Source: an uncultured Erysipelotrichaceae bacterium
Lineage (GTDB): Bacteria > Bacillota_I > Bacilli_A > Erysipelotrichales > Erysipelotrichaceae
DNA: 16,323 nucleotides
Reading direction: 5' to 3'
Assembly (NCBI GenBank): GCA_902795875.1
Contig: CADBND010000244.1
Span: 1 to 16,323, forward strand
The translations under genes and the position numbers were made by a program. Shown here one piece after another: positions 13,532 to 16,323 of the stretch. How positions within the stretch are numbered: the stretch's first letter is position 1; each line of letters opens with the position of its first letter. The notes under the pieces were generated by a model, which ran no database searches, had not been told where the DNA came from, and saw nothing but the letters and a program-made list of their open reading frames with translations.

Positions 13532-14694
13532 TCTTTGATGATGAGATAAATAACACCGTCCGCTATCTCAAGCCCAGCGGAATACGGAAATTCTTCGATC
13601 TTGCAGCGACAAGAAAGGGTGTCGTCTCTTTGGGCGTGGGCGAGCCTGATTTCATCACTCCCTGGCACATCCGGGAAGAGGCGATCCATGCGATCGAGAA
13701 GGGACGTACCTTCTATACCGGAAACATGGGTCTTTACGATCTGCGTAAAGAGATATGCAACTACTATAAACGCCGTTTCGGTGTTTCCTACGATCCTGAT
13801 AAGAACTGCATCGTCACAGTCGGCGGTTCTGAAGCGATCGATATCGTGTTACGTACTCTGATAAAGGAAGGGGACGAAGTGATCCTGCCTACTCCGGCCT
13901 ATGTCGCTTATGCGGCGATCATTGAGCTTGCCGGGGGAAAGGTCGTGGAGGTTCCGTTAAAGGAAGAAGATGAATTCAAGCTTACACCGGAGGCTTTGAA
14001 AAAAGCGGTCAGTGCCAAAACAAAAGCTGTTATACTGAACTTCCCGGGCAATCCTACGGGCGGGATCATGACGCATGACGATTACAGCAAGATCGTTCCC
14101 ATACTGAAGGAAAACGGGATCTTTGCGGTCACGGATGAGATCTACGCGGAGCTCACTTATGAAGGAAAACACTGTTCCATCGCTTCCTTCGATGAGATTA
14201 AGGACCGGGTCATCGTCATAAACGGTTTCTCCAAGGCCTATTCGATGACCGGATACCGTGTCGGTTACATCCTGGCGCACAAGGATCTCATAGCAATGGC
14301 TTTGAAGATTCATCAGTACATGATCATGTGTGCTACGACACCCAGCCAGTACGCGGCGATCGAGGCAGCCAAGAACGGTGACAGAGATATTGAAGAGATG
14401 TTCATAAGTTTCAAGCAGAGAAGAAACTACATCGTAAAGGAACTCAACCGTATCGGTCTCAAAACACATATGCCACAGGGTGCCTTCTATGTTTTTCCTT
14501 CCATCGCGATCAGCAAGATGGGCTGCGAGGAGTTCTGTGAGAAGCTGCTCGAGGAAGAAAATCTCGCTCTGGTGCCGGGCAATGCGTTCGGCGATGCGGG
14601 AGAAGGCTATGTGCGTATCTCCTATGCCTATTCGATGGAACAGATCAAGATCGCGATCGAAAGACTGGAACATTTCCTGAAACAGTTCAAATAA
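13528..14694 (+). CDS. PLP-dependent aminotransferase, class I/II (PatA/aromatic type)
   Basis: 388 aa, normal for I-gamma aminotransferases. GVGEPDFITPWHI is near the N terminus. VGGSEAIDIVLRT (98-110) binds cofactor phosphate. NPTGG has Asn175, TDEIY has Asp203, and the PLP lysine is Lys236 in GFSKAYSMTGYRVGY. A substrate-carboxylate arginine lies in GYVRISYA near the end. It resembles the PatA, aromatic and aspartate aminotransferases of Firmicutes; the substrate is not decidable from sequence. The start shares ATGA with the Lrp gene and has no strong ribosome site, so translation is coupled. Confidence 0.92.
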   Translation: MIFDDEINNTVRYLKPSGIRKFFDLAATRKGVVSLGVGEPDFITPWHIREEAIHAIEKGRTFYTGNMGLYDLRKEICNYYKRRFGVSYDPDKNCIVTVGGSEAIDIVLRTLIKEGDEVILPTPAYVAYAAIIELAGGKVVEVPLKEEDEFKLTPEALKKAVSAKTKAVILNFPGNPTGGIMTHDDYSKIVPILKENGIFAVTDEIYAELTYEGKHCSIASFDEIKDRVIVINGFSKAYSMTGYRVGYILAHKDLIAMALKIHQYMIMCATTPSQYAAIEAAKNGDRDIEEMFISFKQRRNYIVKELNRIGLKTHMPQGAFYVFPSIAISKMGCEEFCEKLLEEENLALVPGNAFGDAGEGYVRISYAYSMEQIKIAIERLEHFLKQFK

Positions 14695-14715
14695 GGAACG
14701 CAAGTTCCTTTTTTG
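14693..14715 (+). terminator. Rho-independent terminator
   Basis: The stem AAGGAAC/GTTCCTT (14693-14699, 14704-14710) has a GCAA tetraloop and is followed by TTTTT. It begins within the stop codon of the aminotransferase gene. Confidence 0.9.
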
Positions 14716-14721
14716 GTGGCT

Positions 14722-14727
14722 TATAAT
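14722..14727 (+). promoter_or_regulatory. -10 box (TATAAT) for gpsA
   Basis: A perfect TATAAT lies 25 nt before the gpsA start. The expected -35 region falls in the terminator hairpin of the preceding operon and has no good match. The promoter may therefore be weak or need an activator. Confidence 0.55.
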
Positions 14728-14751
14728 TGAAATATAGAAGAGGGTATAAAA

Positions 14752-15759
14752 ATGAGAATAGGTGTATTGGGTGCCGGTACATGGGGCATGGCTCTGGCAA
14801 GGATGCTGGCGAATGATGAATATGATGTCACGGTATGGTCGGCGATCGAAAGCGAGATCGATGAACTTGATAAAAACAGGACACATAAGAATCTGCCGGG
14901 AATGGTGATCCCGCAAAGCATCGTTTTCACCAAGGATGTCGAAGAAGTCTGTAAAGACAAACAGATCCTTCTTTTTGCGGTCCCTTCCGTATATGTCCGT
15001 TCAACTGCACAAAAGGCTGCACCTTATATTCCGGATGGACAGGTCATCGTCGATGTGGCGAAAGGCATTGAGCCCGATACGCTTTTCACGATGTCACAGG
15101 TGATCGGCGATGTTCTGAATGACGGGAAACACGATCATGTGAAGATCGTTGCCTTGTCCGGTCCGACGCATGCCGAGGAGGTCGCAAAGGATATGCCTAC
15201 GACTATCGTCTCTGCCTGCAAGGATGAAGAGGCTGCGAAGATGGTCCAGGATGTATTCATGAATACCTGCATGCGTGTCTATACCAACGACGATGTTCTG
15301 GGGATCGAGTTGTGCGGTGCTTTGAAAAATATCATCGCTCTGGCTTCCGGCATTTCGACAGGTCTGGGCAATGGGGATAATGCGAAGGCTGCCATCATCA
15401 CCAGAGGAATGGTCGAGATGACAAGACTTGGTCTGGCGATGGGTGCCAAACAGGAGACGTTCACCGGACTGGCCGGCGTAGGAGACCTAATCGTCACAGC
15501 TACATCCATGCATTCACGAAACAACCGCTGTGGCATGCTGATAGGACAGGGAGTGGATCCCAAAGAGGCAGTAAAACAGGTGGGGATGGTCGTCGAAGGC
15601 GTCAATGCTCTGCCGGCGGCGATGCGGCTCATGAAGAAGTACGATGTGGAGATGCCGATCTGTACGGCTGTCAATGCTGTCGTAAACGGCGATATCGATC
15701 CGAAGAGTGCGGTTGCCGCTTTGATGTCGCGAGACAAGAAACACGAGATGAATTTCTAA
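14752..15759 (+). CDS. gpsA: Glycerol-3-phosphate dehydrogenase [NAD(P)+]
   Basis: 335 aa, full length. It reduces dihydroxyacetone phosphate to sn-glycerol 3-phosphate for phospholipid and teichoic acid synthesis in the cytoplasm. The dinucleotide site GVLGAGTWGMALA gives GxGxxG at residues 7-12. LFAVPSVYVR and VAKGIE follow. SGPTHAEEV (137-145) and the catalytic lysine in GALKNIIALASG (Lys192) are intact. TGLAGVGDLIVTATS and SRNNRCG belong to the C-terminal helical domain. GAGGG (14740-14744) is 7 nt before the ATG. It seems to be transcribed alone, ending in the hairpin at 15775. Confidence 0.97.
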   Translation: MRIGVLGAGTWGMALARMLANDEYDVTVWSAIESEIDELDKNRTHKNLPGMVIPQSIVFTKDVEEVCKDKQILLFAVPSVYVRSTAQKAAPYIPDGQVIVDVAKGIEPDTLFTMSQVIGDVLNDGKHDHVKIVALSGPTHAEEVAKDMPTTIVSACKDEEAAKMVQDVFMNTCMRVYTNDDVLGIELCGALKNIIALASGISTGLGNGDNAKAAIITRGMVEMTRLGLAMGAKQETFTGLAGVGDLIVTATSMHSRNNRCGMLIGQGVDPKEAVKQVGMVVEGVNALPAAMRLMKKYDVEMPICTAVNAVVNGDIDPKSAVAALMSRDKKHEMNF

Positions 15760-15774
15760 ACAGCGAATGTTATT

Positions 15775-15802
15775 GATCCGGTCGATGACCGGGTCTACTT
15801 TT
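15775..15802 (+). terminator. Probable terminator of gpsA
   Basis: A 9-bp stem GATCCGGTC/GACCGGGTC (15775-15783, 15787-15795, one G-T pair) has a GAT loop. The tail TACTTTTG is a poor U-run. It starts 16 nt past the gpsA stop. Confidence 0.65.
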
Positions 15803-15842
15803 GTTACAGGCTCTTTACGAGTCTTTGCTATTATAAAAGATG

Positions 15843-15866
15843 AAAAAAAGAAGCTTGCGCTTCTTT
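15843..15866 (-). terminator. Rho-independent terminator of ugd
   Basis: On the minus strand the stem AAAGAAGC/GCTTCTTT (15866-15859, 15854-15847) has loop GCAA and is followed by a T-run continuous with the stem end. It abuts the ugd stop codon (15867-15869) directly. Confidence 0.88.
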
Positions 15867-16323
15867 CTAATCTCTTTGGTAGAGGTCTCTGGTGTAGACC
15901 TTTTCTTTTACATCGTCCAGACAGCTGTCATAACGGTTGGCGATGATGGCTTTGGACATCTTCTTGAATTTGTTGAGGTTGTTTACCACTCTGGATCCGA
16001 AGAAGGTCTCGCCATCTTTCAGGGTAGGTTCGAAAATGATCACTTCCGCACCTTTGGCTTTGATCCGTTTCATGACGCCTTGAATGGAGGATTGACGGAA
16101 GTTGTCAGAATTGGCTTTCATCGTGAGACGGTAGACACCGACGACGACTTTCTTTTCTTTATTCCGGTCGTATTGCGCGGAGTTTCCGTAGGCTCCGGCA
16201 ATGTCGAGCACTCTGTCGGCAATGAAGTCTTTTCTTGTGCGGTTGGATTCGACGATCGCTTCGATCAGGTTCTCCGGTACATCTTCAAAGTTTGCGAGCA
16301 GCTGCTTCGTATCTTTCGGCAGG
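15867..16323 (-). CDS. ugd: UDP-glucose 6-dehydrogenase, C-terminal part (cut by window edge)
   Basis: The reading frame runs to the window edge, so only the last 151 residues are visible; the true start is outside. The visible part begins LPKDTKQLLANFEDVPENL, the stretch just after the catalytic cysteine in the family motif CLPKDTKQL; that cysteine lies just beyond the window. Then come ESNRTRKDFIADRVLDIAG, a GVYRLTMKANSDNFRQSS segment equivalent to GLAFKPGTDDxRxSP, and VIIFEPTL. The protein oxidises UDP-glucose to UDP-glucuronate with two NAD+ for capsule or other surface polysaccharides. The GTG at 16209 is only an internal valine. It faces gpsA convergently. Confidence 0.9.
   Translation of the reverse strand, partial: LPKDTKQLLANFEDVPENLIEAIVESNRTRKDFIADRVLDIAGAYGNSAQYDRNKEKKVVVGVYRLTMKANSDNFRQSSIQGVMKRIKAKGAEVIIFEPTLKDGETFFGSRVVNNLNKFKKMSKAIIANRYDSCLDDVKEKVYTRDLYQRD

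Noticed and set aside
13957..14916. A 319-codon open frame on the minus strand across the second aminotransferase
   Set aside because: It is antisense to a gene with intact PLP motifs and crosses a terminator and promoter. No recognisable domain or ribosome site.
1..16323. CRISPR array, insertion sequence, phage or toxin-antitoxin genes
   Set aside because: No regularly spaced repeats, terminal inverted repeats with transposase, or recognisable phage or toxin-antitoxin proteins are present.

Overview
The window looks like chromosomal DNA from a Gram-positive, probably anaerobic member of the Firmicutes. The signs are strong AGGAGG-type ribosome sites, simple hairpin plus U-run terminators, a YtrA-type GntR regulator with an ABC transporter, a reverse-type rubrerythrin and tightly overlapping operons. 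Moderate GC and gene content would fit the Erysipelotrichia/Clostridia side, but the lineage is an inference, not proven here. Gene density is about one per 0.9 kb. No gene-free gap exceeds 300 bases. I see no insertion sequence, phage gene, CRISPR array or rRNA.

Layout: a tRNA-Arg(TCT) with its terminator opens the window. A secreted lipoprotein of beta-propeller type (178-1056) and a cysteine-rich protein resembling the L-2-amino-thiazoline-4-carboxylate (ATC) hydrolase family (1186-1911) follow, each with its own terminator. From 1993 to 4568 lies a four-gene operon: a YtrA-type repressor with a palindromic operator in its promoter, an ABC ATPase, a six-helix permease, and a monofunctional peptidoglycan glycosyltransferase (GT51). 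Convergent to it are deoC and a nucleoside hydrolase (minus strand), then a reverse rubrerythrin. Divergent from that starts a pseudouridine pair (HTH-PfkB kinase and PsuG glycosidase).

From 9046 to 12979 five genes are closely packed: a HAD phosphatase, rarA, acpS, a PLP aminotransferase and a GtrA-like membrane protein. A promoter then drives an Lrp/AsnC regulator overlapping a second aminotransferase, followed by gpsA. The window ends inside the C-terminal part of a minus-strand UDP-glucose 6-dehydrogenase.

Functional themes: (1) envelope biology: the YtrA-ABC-GT51 operon, lipoprotein, GtrA, GpsA (phospholipid precursor) and Ugd (UDP-glucuronate). (2) Nucleoside salvage: a nucleoside hydrolase, DeoC, PsuK and PsuG give bases and pentose or pentose phosphate. 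(3) Amino-acid transamination under an Lrp-type regulator. The most interesting item is the cell-wall polymerase wired into a YtrA-type, apparently self-regulated ABC operon with a duplicated operator. No completely unknown system is obvious; most genes are recognisable housekeeping or accessory families.
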